Source: Pseudomonas viridiflava
GTDB taxonomy: Bacteria > Pseudomonadota > Gammaproteobacteria > Pseudomonadales > Pseudomonadaceae
Direction of reading: 5' to 3'
Assembly (NCBI RefSeq): GCF_900583165.1
Contig: NZ_UTKY01000073.1
Span: forward strand, 124,001 to 188,000
Length of the DNA: 64,000 bases
The translations under genes and the position numbers were made by a program. This document shows, one piece after another, positions 1 through 7,682 of this stretch. Positions within the stretch are counted from its first letter, which is position 1. Each line of letters begins with the position of its first letter. The notes beneath the pieces are model-generated. The model did not search any database. It was not told the DNA's origin and saw nothing but the letters and a program-made list of their open reading frames with translations.

Positions 1-110
1 TCGCGGTCGCGCTGGGCGCTGTCGCGGCGGAAGTCTTCGGCCAAGTCGCTGGCGACAACAAGGGCTTGTTCGTCGCTGGTAATGACCGCGACGTTAGGGG
101 AAAAAGTCAT
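1..110 (-). CDS. acyl-CoA dehydrogenase family protein, SfnB-like (N-terminus only)
   Basis: Only the first 36 codons lie in the window; the gene runs off the left edge. The start is ATG at 110, with GGAG six bases upstream. The readable N-terminus (MTFSPNVAVITSDEQALVVA, then an Arg/Asp-rich stretch) resembles the leader of SfnB/monooxygenase-type acyl-CoA dehydrogenases, in which an aspartate/alanine-rich helix precedes the flavin domain. It follows a complete SfnB-like gene by 24 bases on the same strand, so the two are probably one transcript. The family call rests on this short segment and on the neighbour. Confidence 0.55.
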   Translation of the reverse strand, partial: MTFSPNVAVITSDEQALVVASDLAEDFRRDSAQRDR

Positions 111-134
111 GGGTTTCTCCAGATGTCTGGTCGG

Positions 135-1391
135 TCAGATCCAGGAATGACGAGCGGGAAGAGTGCCGTTGAGCCGATAGGCACCGATGGCGTGATACTT
201 CCAGCGCACCGGGTCGTGCAGGGTGTGCACCCGGGCGTTGCGCCAGTGACGGTCGAGGTTGAACTCGGCGAGGGTGGCGCGGCTGCCGGCCAGTTCGAAG
301 AGTTTTTCGCTGACCAGCAGCGACACTTCGGTGGTCAGCACTTTCGCCTCGGCCACGGCAATCGAGGCGCGGGCGGCGGATTGCGCGGTGATCGGTGCAG
401 CGCTGACTTGATCCAGCACGTTCCCGGCTTTGCGCAACAGCGCCTCGGCGGCGTGCAACTCGATCTTGAGCTTGCCGATATCGGCGATCACATACAGGTC
501 ATCGCTGGCGCGCTCGACCTTGGCGTCGACCCACGGGCGCGAGCGCTCACGGACAAAGGCGAGGGTGTCGTCCAATGCGCCACGGGCAATGCCCGCGTCA
601 ATGGCGGCCTGGATCAGTTGCGAGACGGCGCCCTGGATGTTCGGGGTCTCGCCGATGCGCCAGTTCTCCACGACCAGTTCAGCGTCTACCGGCACCTGCT
701 CCAGCAGCACAGTGCCGCTGGCGGTGGTGCGTTGGCCAAAGCCCGACCAATCGTCAACGATGCGCAGCCCTTCGGTACCGCGGCGCACAAACGCCATGAC
801 CTGCTTGCCGTCATCGTTCAGTGCCTTGATCGCCACCCAGTGGGCGAACAGCGCGCCGGTGGAGTAGAACTTCTGGCCGCTGACGACATAGCCGTCACCC
901 TCGGCGGTGATGCGTGCCTTGAGTTCCAGGGTGTTTTTGGTACCGCGTTCCGGGCCGCCGTTGCCGATGCGCCAGCCGTCGAGGACGCTCTGGAACAGCT
1001 GCTTTTTTTGGCGCTCGGTGGCCGCACCCTGCAGCAGGTGCAAGATGCCGAAATGGTTCTGCGGGATCTGGCCCAAGGCCGGGTCAGCCGCGCTGATAAT
1101 CGCGAACACTTCGGCCAGGGTCACGAACGAGACCTGCGGACCGCCGTATTCACGGGGAATGGAAATACTACCCAGCCCGCTGCGGGTGAACTGCTCGATC
1201 TGTGCCCACGGCAGCTTGCGTTGCTGGTCGCGCTTGGCAGCTTGCAGGCTAGCAGCCTGGGCCAACTCATGGGCGGCGTTGAGGGCCTCGGTGTCGTTGC
1301 GCAGCACGGCGGCTGGCAACAACAACGGGGCTTCATCCAATGGAGCTACATCCAGATCACTCTGGGGGGGTGTTAGAGCCAAGTTAGACAT
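135..1391 (-). CDS. sfnB: SfnB-family sulfur acquisition oxidoreductase
   Basis: The 418-residue protein has the acyl-CoA dehydrogenase fold: a helical N-terminal domain with IPREYGGP (about residue 78), a beta domain with GNGGPERGTKN and an FYSTGALFAHW segment, and a C-terminal helical domain ending in RHWRNARVHTLHDP. Flavoproteins of this group are tied to sulfur scavenging from dimethyl sulfone and sulfonates in pseudomonads and are usually induced by sulfate limitation. The start is ATG with AAGGAG eight bases upstream. The 187 bases upstream are AT-rich, including a TTAAATATTTAA palindrome at 1531-1542. The family is clear; the exact substrate is not known. Confidence 0.85.
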   Translation of the reverse strand: MSNLALTPPQSDLDVAPLDEAPLLLPAAVLRNDTEALNAAHELAQAASLQAAKRDQQRKLPWAQIEQFTRSGLGSISIPREYGGPQVSFVTLAEVFAIISAADPALGQIPQNHFGILHLLQGAATERQKKQLFQSVLDGWRIGNGGPERGTKNTLELKARITAEGDGYVVSGQKFYSTGALFAHWVAIKALNDDGKQVMAFVRRGTEGLRIVDDWSGFGQRTTASGTVLLEQVPVDAELVVENWRIGETPNIQGAVSQLIQAAIDAGIARGALDDTLAFVRERSRPWVDAKVERASDDLYVIADIGKLKIELHAAEALLRKAGNVLDQVSAAPITAQSAARASIAVAEAKVLTTEVSLLVSEKLFELAGSRATLAEFNLDRHWRNARVHTLHDPVRWKYHAIGAYRLNGTLPARHSWI

Positions 1392-1578
1392 CAGCGCCGC
1401 TCCTTGGCTGCACGTAATGCCCTGGCGTTATGCACCGGGGTAATTCTGACCATACCGACCTCGCATTCAATGAAATAAAAACAGAAAAATCAGAGATGTC
1501 CGGTGGTCCGGTGTATATACCCTAAGCGTGTTAAATATTTAAATAAACGTGCTTTTTGGAATAAGCATAGAAGGGCTG

Positions 1579-2343
1579 TCACCCAGGTTCGCAGGGCGAC
1601 CCGAGGCGCCGGGGCTGATAGGTCAGCGGCGTGCCGTCCGGGCACCCCAGCGCTGCGGCGGCAACGCGTAACGTGCGTGCCGGGGCCCAGCGTGAATTGT
1701 TACCGACGCGGTCCAAAATGCAGTACGTGACGTCCAAACGGCTGTCGTCACCGGCTTCGATGATCATGCTGGAGGGCACCCACACCTGCACCGCCAGCCC
1801 GACATCCCCTGCCTGGATCATCGGCAAATCCAGGCGCACATCACCCCAGCGCAGGGTGATGGCATCGCCAGCGGTCATGTTCAGGTAGGGTTCAATGGTC
1901 AGTGGGATACCACGCCGTACCTGGCTGGCGTTGACACCCTGACGGCGAATAGTTTCAGGCAGGCCCACGGGCGCCAGATTCTGATTTTCATCGTTGTGCA
2001 GTGGCAGCGGCTGACCACCGGGGTAGTTGGTCTTCACGCATACCCTGGCCACCGCTGAACGTGCTGGCGCGTGACCGACTTGCATGACTTGGTAATGCAC
2101 CTGCGCTGCGCCGTCGAGCACGAAACTTTCCGGTACCCGCAAGTGGGTGGGGGCGCCGACCTTGCAGGCAGTCACGTGTCGAGAGGCGGCAAAGCAGTTG
2201 TTCCAGAACAACTCGATCAGGTCGCCGTCGTCCATGCCGGGGTAGGGTGCGATGTTGACCTGCAATTGGGCGGCGGCTAAGGCGTTGATGCCATTGCCAA
2301 GGGCTTGGGGCAGCGTGGGCGCGGTGAGCAGGGGGTGCGTCAT
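1579..2343 (-). CDS. hypothetical protein with two PY-GM-GD repeats
   Basis: I do not recognise the function of this 254-residue protein. Two related segments are visible: INIAPYPGMDDGD-type near residue 30 (VNIAPYPGMDDGDLIELFW) and LTIEPYLNMTAGDAITLRW about 120 residues later. This looks like two copies of a beta-sandwich module of the kind found in larger Pseudomonas surface or secreted proteins. No signal peptide or membrane segment is seen. ATG 2343 is preferred over an upstream in-frame codon at 2373 because AAGGAG stands seven bases before it. It is flanked upstream by a REPIN and lies between sfnB and the cystine transporter, on the same strand as both. Confidence 0.7.
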   Translation of the reverse strand: MTHPLLTAPTLPQALGNGINALAAAQLQVNIAPYPGMDDGDLIELFWNNCFAASRHVTACKVGAPTHLRVPESFVLDGAAQVHYQVMQVGHAPARSAVARVCVKTNYPGGQPLPLHNDENQNLAPVGLPETIRRQGVNASQVRRGIPLTIEPYLNMTAGDAITLRWGDVRLDLPMIQAGDVGLAVQVWVPSSMIIEAGDDSRLDVTYCILDRVGNNSRWAPARTLRVAAAALGCPDGTPLTYQPRRLGSPCEPG

Positions 2344-2599
2344 AAGTAATCTCCTTGATGCAGCCAGCAGCAATCGTTCCGGGCTTTGGCGCGGGTGCGC
2401 GCAAAGGCCGAAAAGAACGATTCAGTGAATAGCCGGGATAGGATCCAATCCTCCGGGCGCTAGATAAGAGGGTTGGTCAAGGAGCGTCAATGGGGGCAAA
2501 AGGCTAAACGGCGGGATGGGGCAGATTCAGAAGGGTCTGACGGGGAGAGGGATTTATGGAGGGGGGGGGCGGGCTATTTTATCGGTTGGAATGCAGACA

Positions 2600-2692
2600 A
2601 ATGTGGGAGCGGGCTTGCTCGCGAAGGCGGTGGGTCAGACACAGACGTTTTGCCTGACCCACCGCCTTCGCGAGCAAGCCCGCTCCCACATT
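2600..2692. repeat. REPIN (GCGGGCTTGCTCGCGAA subtype)
   Basis: An imperfect palindrome of about 93 bases: two inverted REP units (GTGGGAGCGGGCTTGCTCG and its complement) surround a short variable centre with an inverted TGGGTCAG/CTGACCCA. It lies 50 bases past the tcyN stop. It is the same subtype as the copy at 21773-21865. Confidence 0.9.
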
Positions 2693-2742
2693 TGGAGTTG
2701 TGCCAGGCTTGGGGTGCAAGGGAATTCCAAATAGAGCCTGGC

Positions 2743-3489
2743 TCAGTGCGCCAGAAACTTGCTCAGGAACTGCTGGGTGCGCTCTTCCTTGGGGTTGGCA
2801 AACAACGCCTTGGCTTCGCCTTGCTCGACGATCACGCCCTTGTCGAAAAAGATCACGCGGTTGGCCACATCCCGGGCAAAGCTCATTTCGTGGGTGACGA
2901 TCACCATGGTGCGGTTTTCTTCGGCGAGGCTGCGGATGGTCGCCAACACTTCACCCACCAGTTCCGGGTCCAGCGCCGAGGTGGGTTCGTCGAACAGAAT
3001 CACCTCCGGCTCCATGGCCAACGCACGGGCAATCGCCACGCGCTGTTGCTGGCCGCCCGACAGGCGCCGAGGGTATGCATCCTCCTTGCCTTCCAGGCCC
3101 ACCCTGGCCAGCAATTTGCGGCCCAGGGCAACGGCAGCGTCGCGTGGCATCTTCTTGACCACGGTGGGGCCTTCGATGACGTTTTCGAGCGCTGTGCGGT
3201 GCGGGAACAGGTTGAAGCTCTGGAACACAAACCCAACGTGCTGACGCAGGCGTCGCACCAGGCTGGTCTGCTGGTTGATCGGCTTGCTGGTGTCGATCTC
3301 GATATCACCCACCTTGATACGGCCGCTGGTGGGTTGTTCGAGAAAATTCAGGCAGCGCAGGAAGGTGGTCTTGCCGGAACCGCTGGGGCCGATGATGGCG
3401 ATGACTTCGCCTTCCTTGACCTCAAGGTCGATGCCGTTGAGCACCACCTGACCCTTGAATTGTTTGGTCAGTTTTTCAACCACGATCAT
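2743..3489 (-). CDS. tcyN: L-cystine ABC transporter, ATP-binding protein
   Basis: The 248-residue ATPase powers the polar-amino-acid importer formed with the two genes just upstream. It shows Walker A (GPSGSGKTT, about residue 34), a Q-loop (VFQSFNLFPH), the signature LSGGQQQRVAIARAL, Walker B (VILFDEPTSALD) and the H-loop (TVIVTHE-type). Its length and motifs match the HisP/GlnQ class. It begins three bases after tcyL and is the last gene of tcyJLN. The cystine assignment comes from the neighbouring D-cysteine desulfhydrase and the FliY/TcyJ-like binding protein; other polar amino acids are possible. Confidence 0.88.
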   Translation of the reverse strand: MIVVEKLTKQFKGQVVLNGIDLEVKEGEVIAIIGPSGSGKTTFLRCLNFLEQPTSGRIKVGDIEIDTSKPINQQTSLVRRLRQHVGFVFQSFNLFPHRTALENVIEGPTVVKKMPRDAAVALGRKLLARVGLEGKEDAYPRRLSGGQQQRVAIARALAMEPEVILFDEPTSALDPELVGEVLATIRSLAEENRTMVIVTHEMSFARDVANRVIFFDKGVIVEQGEAKALFANPKEERTQQFLSKFLAH

Positions 3490-3492
3490 GCT

Positions 3493-4158
3493 TCAAGACT
3501 CCAGGTCGTGCCGGTTGACCCGGTCTTCCAGACGATTTTGCAAATGCGCCAGGATGCTCGCCAAAATCCAGTAGATCAGGGCGGCGGACAGATACATGGT
3601 GAAGATTTCGAAGGTCCGCGCAGACACCAATTGGGCCTGGCGGAACAGCTCGGGCACCTGAATGGTGGCGGCCAGTGCGGTGTCTTTTACCAGCGAAATA
3701 AAGCTGTTGCCCAGCGGCGGCAAGGCCGTGCGCATGGCCTGCGGCAGAATGGCCCGGCGCAGGGTCTGCGCGCGGGTCATGCCGATACTGGCCGCAGCTT
3801 CCCACTGGCCGCGCTCGATGGACGCGATGGCGGCGCGCAGGATTTCACAGGCGTAGGCGGCCATGTTCAGCGAAAAGCCAATCATGGCGGCCGGGATCGG
3901 GTCCAGCTCGATGCCCACTTGTGGCAAGCCGTAGTAGATCAAAAACAGCTGCACCAGCAAGGGCGTGCCGCGAAAGAACGACACGTAGACTCGGGCGGTC
4001 CAGCTCAATAGCTTGAAGCGCGACAGACGCATCAAGGCCAGGCCGAAACCCAGCAGCAAGCCGAAAAACATCCCGCCGAGGCTGAGGATCACCGTGTAAT
4101 ACGCGCCCTTGAGCAGAAAGGGCGCGGAGTCCAGCGCGAGTTGGAAACCTGCTTCCAT
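3493..4158 (-). CDS. tcyL: L-cystine ABC transporter, permease
   Basis: This 221-residue inner-membrane permease is of the HisM/GlnP class. It has about five hydrophobic helices and the EAA loop (EAAASIGMTRAQTLRRAILPQAMRTALPPLG region, about residues 140-165) that docks on the ATPase. The ATG overlaps the tcyJ stop by one base (TAATG), implying translational coupling. A single permease gene with one ATPase and one binding protein is the usual composition of the TcyJLN cystine system. Confidence 0.88.
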   Translation of the reverse strand: MEAGFQLALDSAPFLLKGAYYTVILSLGGMFFGLLLGFGLALMRLSRFKLLSWTARVYVSFFRGTPLLVQLFLIYYGLPQVGIELDPIPAAMIGFSLNMAAYACEILRAAIASIERGQWEAAASIGMTRAQTLRRAILPQAMRTALPPLGNSFISLVKDTALAATIQVPELFRQAQLVSARTFEIFTMYLSAALIYWILASILAHLQNRLEDRVNRHDLES

Positions 4159-4952
4159 TATTGAGTGACGTCAGCGTTGAAGTATTTCTCGGACAGCGTC
4201 TTCAAAGTGCCGTCGGCGCGCAGCTTGTCGAGGGCCTTGTTCACGGCGTCGAGCAGTTCAGGCTCGCCTTTGCGCAGGGCAATACCGGCTTCCTGACGGG
4301 AGAAGGCGTCGCCGGCGACCGAGGTGTCCTTGGCTTTCTTGGCGTATTCCAGCGCGGCCAGGCGGTCGATCAGGATGGCGTCGATACGGCCGATGCGCAG
4401 GTCCTGAAACTTGGTTGGGTCATCGTTGTAGGTCTTGATGACGGCTTTAGGCTGGTTGTCCTTGAGCCATTGTTCGTAGTTGGTGCCCAGGCCCACACCG
4501 ACCTTCTTGCCGGCCAAGTCGTCGGCGTTCTTGATGGTGCCCACGTTCTTGGTCAACACCAGCGCTTGAATACCGGAGACGGTGTAAGGCTTGGAGAAGT
4601 CGTACTTCTTCTTGCGCTCTTCGGAGATGGTCACTTGGTTGACCACGGCGTCGAGGCGCTTGGATTCCAGGGCCGCGAGGATGCCGTCCCATGGCGTGGC
4701 TTGTAGCTTGACCTTCACACCCAGCTCCTTGGCCAGGGCTTCGGACAGCTCCACTTCAAAACCACTGAGCTTGCCGCCTTCGTCAACAAAACTGAACGGA
4801 GGGTAGGTGCCTTCCAGGCCGATCTTGATCTCGCCCGCTTTTTTGATGCTGTCCAACTGTTCGCCGGCAACGGCTTGGCCCATCAGGCCTGCGCCGAGTG
4901 CCAGGCCCAAAGTGCCAACCAACAACGTGCGACGGAATACAGAAATAGTCAT
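4158..4952 (-). CDS. tcyJ: L-cystine ABC transporter, substrate-binding protein
   Basis: This is a 264-residue periplasmic binding protein of the family 3 (SBP_bac_3) type. The N-terminus is a Sec signal with a twin-arginine-poor hydrophobic core ending in AVAGE (about residue 30). The mature protein opens with KIGLEGTYPPFSFVDEGGKL and contains GFEVELSEALAKELG and an RLDAVVNQVTIS segment, all typical of FliY/TcyJ. It is the first gene of tcyJLN. The upstream 140 bases are AT-rich and include an inverted repeat at 5094-5114 that may be a sulfur-regulator site. Confidence 0.88.
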   Translation of the reverse strand: MTISVFRRTLLVGTLGLALGAGLMGQAVAGEQLDSIKKAGEIKIGLEGTYPPFSFVDEGGKLSGFEVELSEALAKELGVKVKLQATPWDGILAALESKRLDAVVNQVTISEERKKKYDFSKPYTVSGIQALVLTKNVGTIKNADDLAGKKVGVGLGTNYEQWLKDNQPKAVIKTYNDDPTKFQDLRIGRIDAILIDRLAALEYAKKAKDTSVAGDAFSRQEAGIALRKGEPELLDAVNKALDKLRADGTLKTLSEKYFNADVTQ

Positions 4953-5093
4953 GAAGAGCCCCTGTGTTTTTTGTGTGGTGCGAAGCAGGTGACGCGGTAG
5001 TCGTATCCTGCCTTAAAGCGCGTAGCGCGTCTTCGCCTACGGCGCGATGATAAAGCCGGTTTTTAAGACTTGAAAATAATATAAATCTAAATT

Positions 5094-5114
5094 CATATTC
5101 TATTCAGGAATATG
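5094..5114. promoter_or_regulatory. inverted repeat upstream of tcyJ, candidate sulfur-regulator site
   Basis: CATATTC and GAATATG form a perfect 7-base inverted repeat separated by seven bases, 142 bases before the tcyJ start, in AT-rich DNA. A second inverted repeat with the same 7-base spacer lies upstream of tauA. A LysR-type sulfur regulator such as CysB or Cbl is a reasonable guess, but no consensus comparison was possible. Confidence 0.35.
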
Positions 5115-5124
5115 TGGTGATTCC

Positions 5125-5218
5125 AATGTGGGAGGGGGCTTGCCCCCGATAGCGGTGTGTCAGTCACTCATGAGTAGGCTGACACTCCCTCATCGGGGGC
5201 AAGCCCCCTCCCACATTT
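5125..5218. repeat. REPIN (GGGGGCTTGCCCCC subtype)
   Basis: Two inverted REP units of the type GTGGGAGGGGGCTTGCC, about 94 bases overall, with a TGTCAG/CTGACA inverted centre. It lies 13 bases past the dcyD stop and between the dcyD 3' end and the tcyJ promoter region. Confidence 0.92.
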
Positions 5219-5231
5219 GCTCCCGGTTTCC

Positions 5232-6227
5232 TCAGTTAAATACTGAGTCGTAGGCGAATAGCGCCGGTGCCCCGCCGGTATGCAGGAAAATGATCGGCCC
5301 GTTCTCAAAGCGTTGACGCCCGATACCATCCAACAACCCCGCCATGGCCTTGCCAGTGTAGACCGGGTCCAGCAGCAGGCCTTCCTGGCTTGCCAGTAGC
5401 TTGACCGCCGAAAGGGTACCGGCGTTCGGTTCGCCGTAGCGCGGGCCGAAATATTCGTCCCACAGGATCACCTTGAAGGCCTCGGGAATCGCCACACCCA
5501 GCAACTCGGCGGTGCGCTCGGCCAAACCCTGGACTTTCGGGCGCTGAGCTTCATCGGTGCGCGACACGGTGACGCCAATCACTGGCAAGTTCGGCAATGC
5601 TTCGCTCAAGGCCAGCGCCAGGCCGCTGTGGGTGCCCGCGCTACCGGAGGCCAGCACCACGGCGGCAAATTCGATCCCGCTGTCTTCGATCTGCGCGGCC
5701 AGCTCAAGGCCGGCGCGTACATAACCCAGGGCGCCGAGAGCGTTGGAGCCGCCGATCGGCACCAGGTAGGGTTTTTTGCCATTGCTGCGCAGGCGATCGG
5801 CGAGGGCGTTGAGCTGGTCGTCGACGTTGTCGAGGTTCTCCACCAACTCGACCTTGGCGTCGAACAGTTCCAGTAGCAGGCGGTTGCCGTTGCCCAGGTA
5901 ATTGGGATCTTCGGTGCCGGTGGGGTTTTCCAGCAGGGCGACGCAGCCCAGGCCGAGCTTGGCGGCCAGCGCGGCGGTCTGGCGCACGTGGTTGGACTGG
6001 ATCGCGCCAGCGGTCACCAGGGTATCGGCGCCTTGGGCGATGGCATCGGCTGCCAAGTATTCAAGTTTGCGCAGCTTGTTGCCGCCCATCGCCAGGGGCG
6101 TGGTGTCGTCGCGCTTGACGTAGATATCCCTGCCCAACCAGGCCGACAGCCGCTCGAGTTTTTCCAGGGCAGTGGCGCCGCCCAGCAGTTCTAGACGGTT
6201 AAAGCGGTCGAGCTGTTGTTTGATCAT
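5232..6227 (-). CDS. dcyD: D-cysteine desulfhydrase
   Basis: The 331-residue PLP enzyme belongs to the ACC-deaminase/D-cysteine desulfhydrase family and breaks D-cysteine into pyruvate, ammonia and sulfide. The PLP lysine is K51 in GGNKLRKLEY; SNHVRQTAA (about residue 80) and the glycine-rich GSAGTHSG loop bind the cofactor phosphate. Size and motifs match DcyD rather than L-cysteine synthases. It stands next to the cystine importer, as dcyD does in enterobacteria. Its 5' end faces epsC across a 166-base divergent region. Confidence 0.9.
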   Translation of the reverse strand: MIKQQLDRFNRLELLGGATALEKLERLSAWLGRDIYVKRDDTTPLAMGGNKLRKLEYLAADAIAQGADTLVTAGAIQSNHVRQTAALAAKLGLGCVALLENPTGTEDPNYLGNGNRLLLELFDAKVELVENLDNVDDQLNALADRLRSNGKKPYLVPIGGSNALGALGYVRAGLELAAQIEDSGIEFAAVVLASGSAGTHSGLALALSEALPNLPVIGVTVSRTDEAQRPKVQGLAERTAELLGVAIPEAFKVILWDEYFGPRYGEPNAGTLSAVKLLASQEGLLLDPVYTGKAMAGLLDGIGRQRFENGPIIFLHTGGAPALFAYDSVFN

Positions 6228-6393
6228 GGCTACGCACGGTTATTAAGTGGTGGGGCGACTATAGGCAGGCACTTTTCATCGAGCAACCGTCAATCGCTTA
6301 TGCCTGACAGTTCTTAGCATCGCACCATTGGTTCTTAAGGAAGGTCGGGGTGCATACCGTAAAGTGATGGCCATTTCGTCAGGAGTGAATACC

Positions 6394-7320
6394 GTGAGTG
6401 AGCGTTCCAGCCATTGGCAATTACAGACCATCGTCAGCCAGCTGCGCGGCGCGCGAGACCAGTGGCGAACGCGCAATGGCCGCTTGAGCGGCGAGCATGG
6501 CGGCCGCGAGTTGCCGTCCCGCGAGGCGGTGGCGCAGATTCTCGAATCGCTGTGCGGTGCCTTGTTCCCGATGCGCCTGGGGCCGGCGGATTTGCGTGAA
6601 GAAAGTGAAGACTTTTACGTCGGCCACACCCTGGATGTGGCGCTCAACGCCCTGCTTGCCCAGGCCCGCCTGGAACTGCGGTACGCCGCACGCCAAGGTG
6701 CCAAGGACGACAGCGAAGTCGATGCCTTGGCCATCCGCCTGATCCAGGATTTCGCCTTGGCGCTGCCGTCCCTGCGCAGCCTGTTGGACACTGACGTGCT
6801 GGCTGCCTACCACGGCGACCCGGCCGCCCGTAGCGTGGATGAAGTCTTGCTGTGCTACCCCGGCATTCTGGCGGTGATCCATCATCGCCTGGCTCATCAC
6901 TTGTACCGCGCCGGCCTGCCGCTGCTGGCGCGCATCAGCGCCGAAATTGCGCATTCCGCTACCGGTATCGATATTCACCCCGGCGCACAAATCGGCCCGA
7001 GTTTCTTTATCGACCACGGGACCGGTGTGGTGATCGGCGAGACCGCGATCATCGGCGAGCGCGTGCGCATCTACCAGGCGGTGACGTTGGGCGCCAAACG
7101 CTTCCCGGCGGATGAAGATGGGCAGTTGCAGAAGGGGCACCCGCGTCACCCGATTGTCGAGGATGACGTGGTGATCTATGCCGGGGCGACGATTTTGGGG
7201 CGCATCACCATCGGCCAGGGCTCGACCATCGGCGGCAATGTCTGGCTGACCCGCAGCGTGCCGGCGGGGGCGAATATCACCCAGGCCAATCTGCAGCATG
7301 ATGACGGTACGCAAAAATAG
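6394..7320 (+). CDS. epsC: serine O-acetyltransferase (EpsC type)
   Basis: This makes O-acetyl-L-serine from serine and acetyl-CoA, the carbon skeleton for cysteine. The 308-residue protein has an N-terminal helical SAT domain and a left-handed beta helix built of hexapeptide repeats (IHPGAQIGPSFFIDHGTG, then VVIGETAIIGE). The start is GTG 6394, eight bases after AGGAG (6381-6385); ATG 6367 and earlier in-frame codons lack a ribosome site. It is longer than E. coli CysE and corresponds to the EpsC subfamily. It diverges from dcyD. Confidence 0.88.
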   Translation: MSERSSHWQLQTIVSQLRGARDQWRTRNGRLSGEHGGRELPSREAVAQILESLCGALFPMRLGPADLREESEDFYVGHTLDVALNALLAQARLELRYAARQGAKDDSEVDALAIRLIQDFALALPSLRSLLDTDVLAAYHGDPAARSVDEVLLCYPGILAVIHHRLAHHLYRAGLPLLARISAEIAHSATGIDIHPGAQIGPSFFIDHGTGVVIGETAIIGERVRIYQAVTLGAKRFPADEDGQLQKGHPRHPIVEDDVVIYAGATILGRITIGQGSTIGGNVWLTRSVPAGANITQANLQHDDGTQK

Positions 7321-7339
7321 CAGACCTACACAAATCCAC

Positions 7340-7428
7340 TGTGGGAGGGGGCTTGCCCCCGATTGCGATGTGTCAGTCACTCATGGGTAGGCTGACACTC
7401 CCTCATCGGGGGCAAGCCCCCTCCCACA
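7340..7428. repeat. REPIN (GGGGGCTTGCCCCC subtype)
   Basis: An inverted REP pair with a TGTCAG...CTGACA centre that begins about 20 bases after the epsC stop. The halves match those at 5125-5218, including the same CACTCATG-GTAGGCTGACACT centre with one or two changes, so the two copies are close relatives. Confidence 0.92.
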
Positions 7429-7557
7429 TTTTTGTGTGTATTTCACACCGAAGTCGCTGAACGATTTGTCATCCCCATCCGTCATACCCTTCCTTGAGCT
7501 AGTGTAGGAATTACCGACCACTCAGCCCTGCGATTAGCCCCGAACCGCCTATCCATG

Positions 7558-7585
7558 TTTAACTTGAACGCTCGTTCAAGTTAAA
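7558..7585. promoter_or_regulatory. palindromic operator upstream of betT, BetI-like candidate
   Basis: A perfect 12-base inverted repeat (TTTAACTTGAAC / GTTCAAGTTAAA) with a 4-base centre lies 94 bases before the betT ATG. The core TTGAACGCTCGTTCAA has the size and symmetry of a TetR-family operator. BetI, the choline-responsive repressor, is the obvious candidate given the target, but this is inference. Confidence 0.5.
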
Positions 7586-7625
7586 CCCGGTGGTTCGCTG
7601 CCCGCTCACAACAGGAGGCTTACCT

Positions 7626-7682
7626 TTGCTGAGTCCGTTATTTACAGCCACATTCCACACCCTAGGGGTGCATCGTTCATGA
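7626..7682 (+). CDS. short upstream reading frame in the betT leader (18 codons)
   Basis: A TTG-initiated frame (LSPLFTATFHTLGVHRS after the initiator) follows a consensus AGGAGG at 7613-7618 with seven bases between. Its TGA overlaps the betT ATG (ATGA at 7679-7682). The betT ATG itself has only a weak ribosome site. The arrangement suggests translational coupling. The peptide has no recognised motif, and it is possible that only the ribosome entry matters. Confidence 0.4.
   Translation: MLSPLFTATFHTLGVHRS

Noticed and set aside
1503..1730. 75-codon + strand frame before the 254-residue hypothetical
   Set aside because: It has no ribosome site and runs antisense into the hypothetical gene.
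2473..4011. 512-codon frame on the + strand across the cystine transporter genes
   Set aside because: It lies opposite tcyN and tcyL, whose motifs are intact. Long antisense frames are common in high-GC DNA and the translation has no family features.
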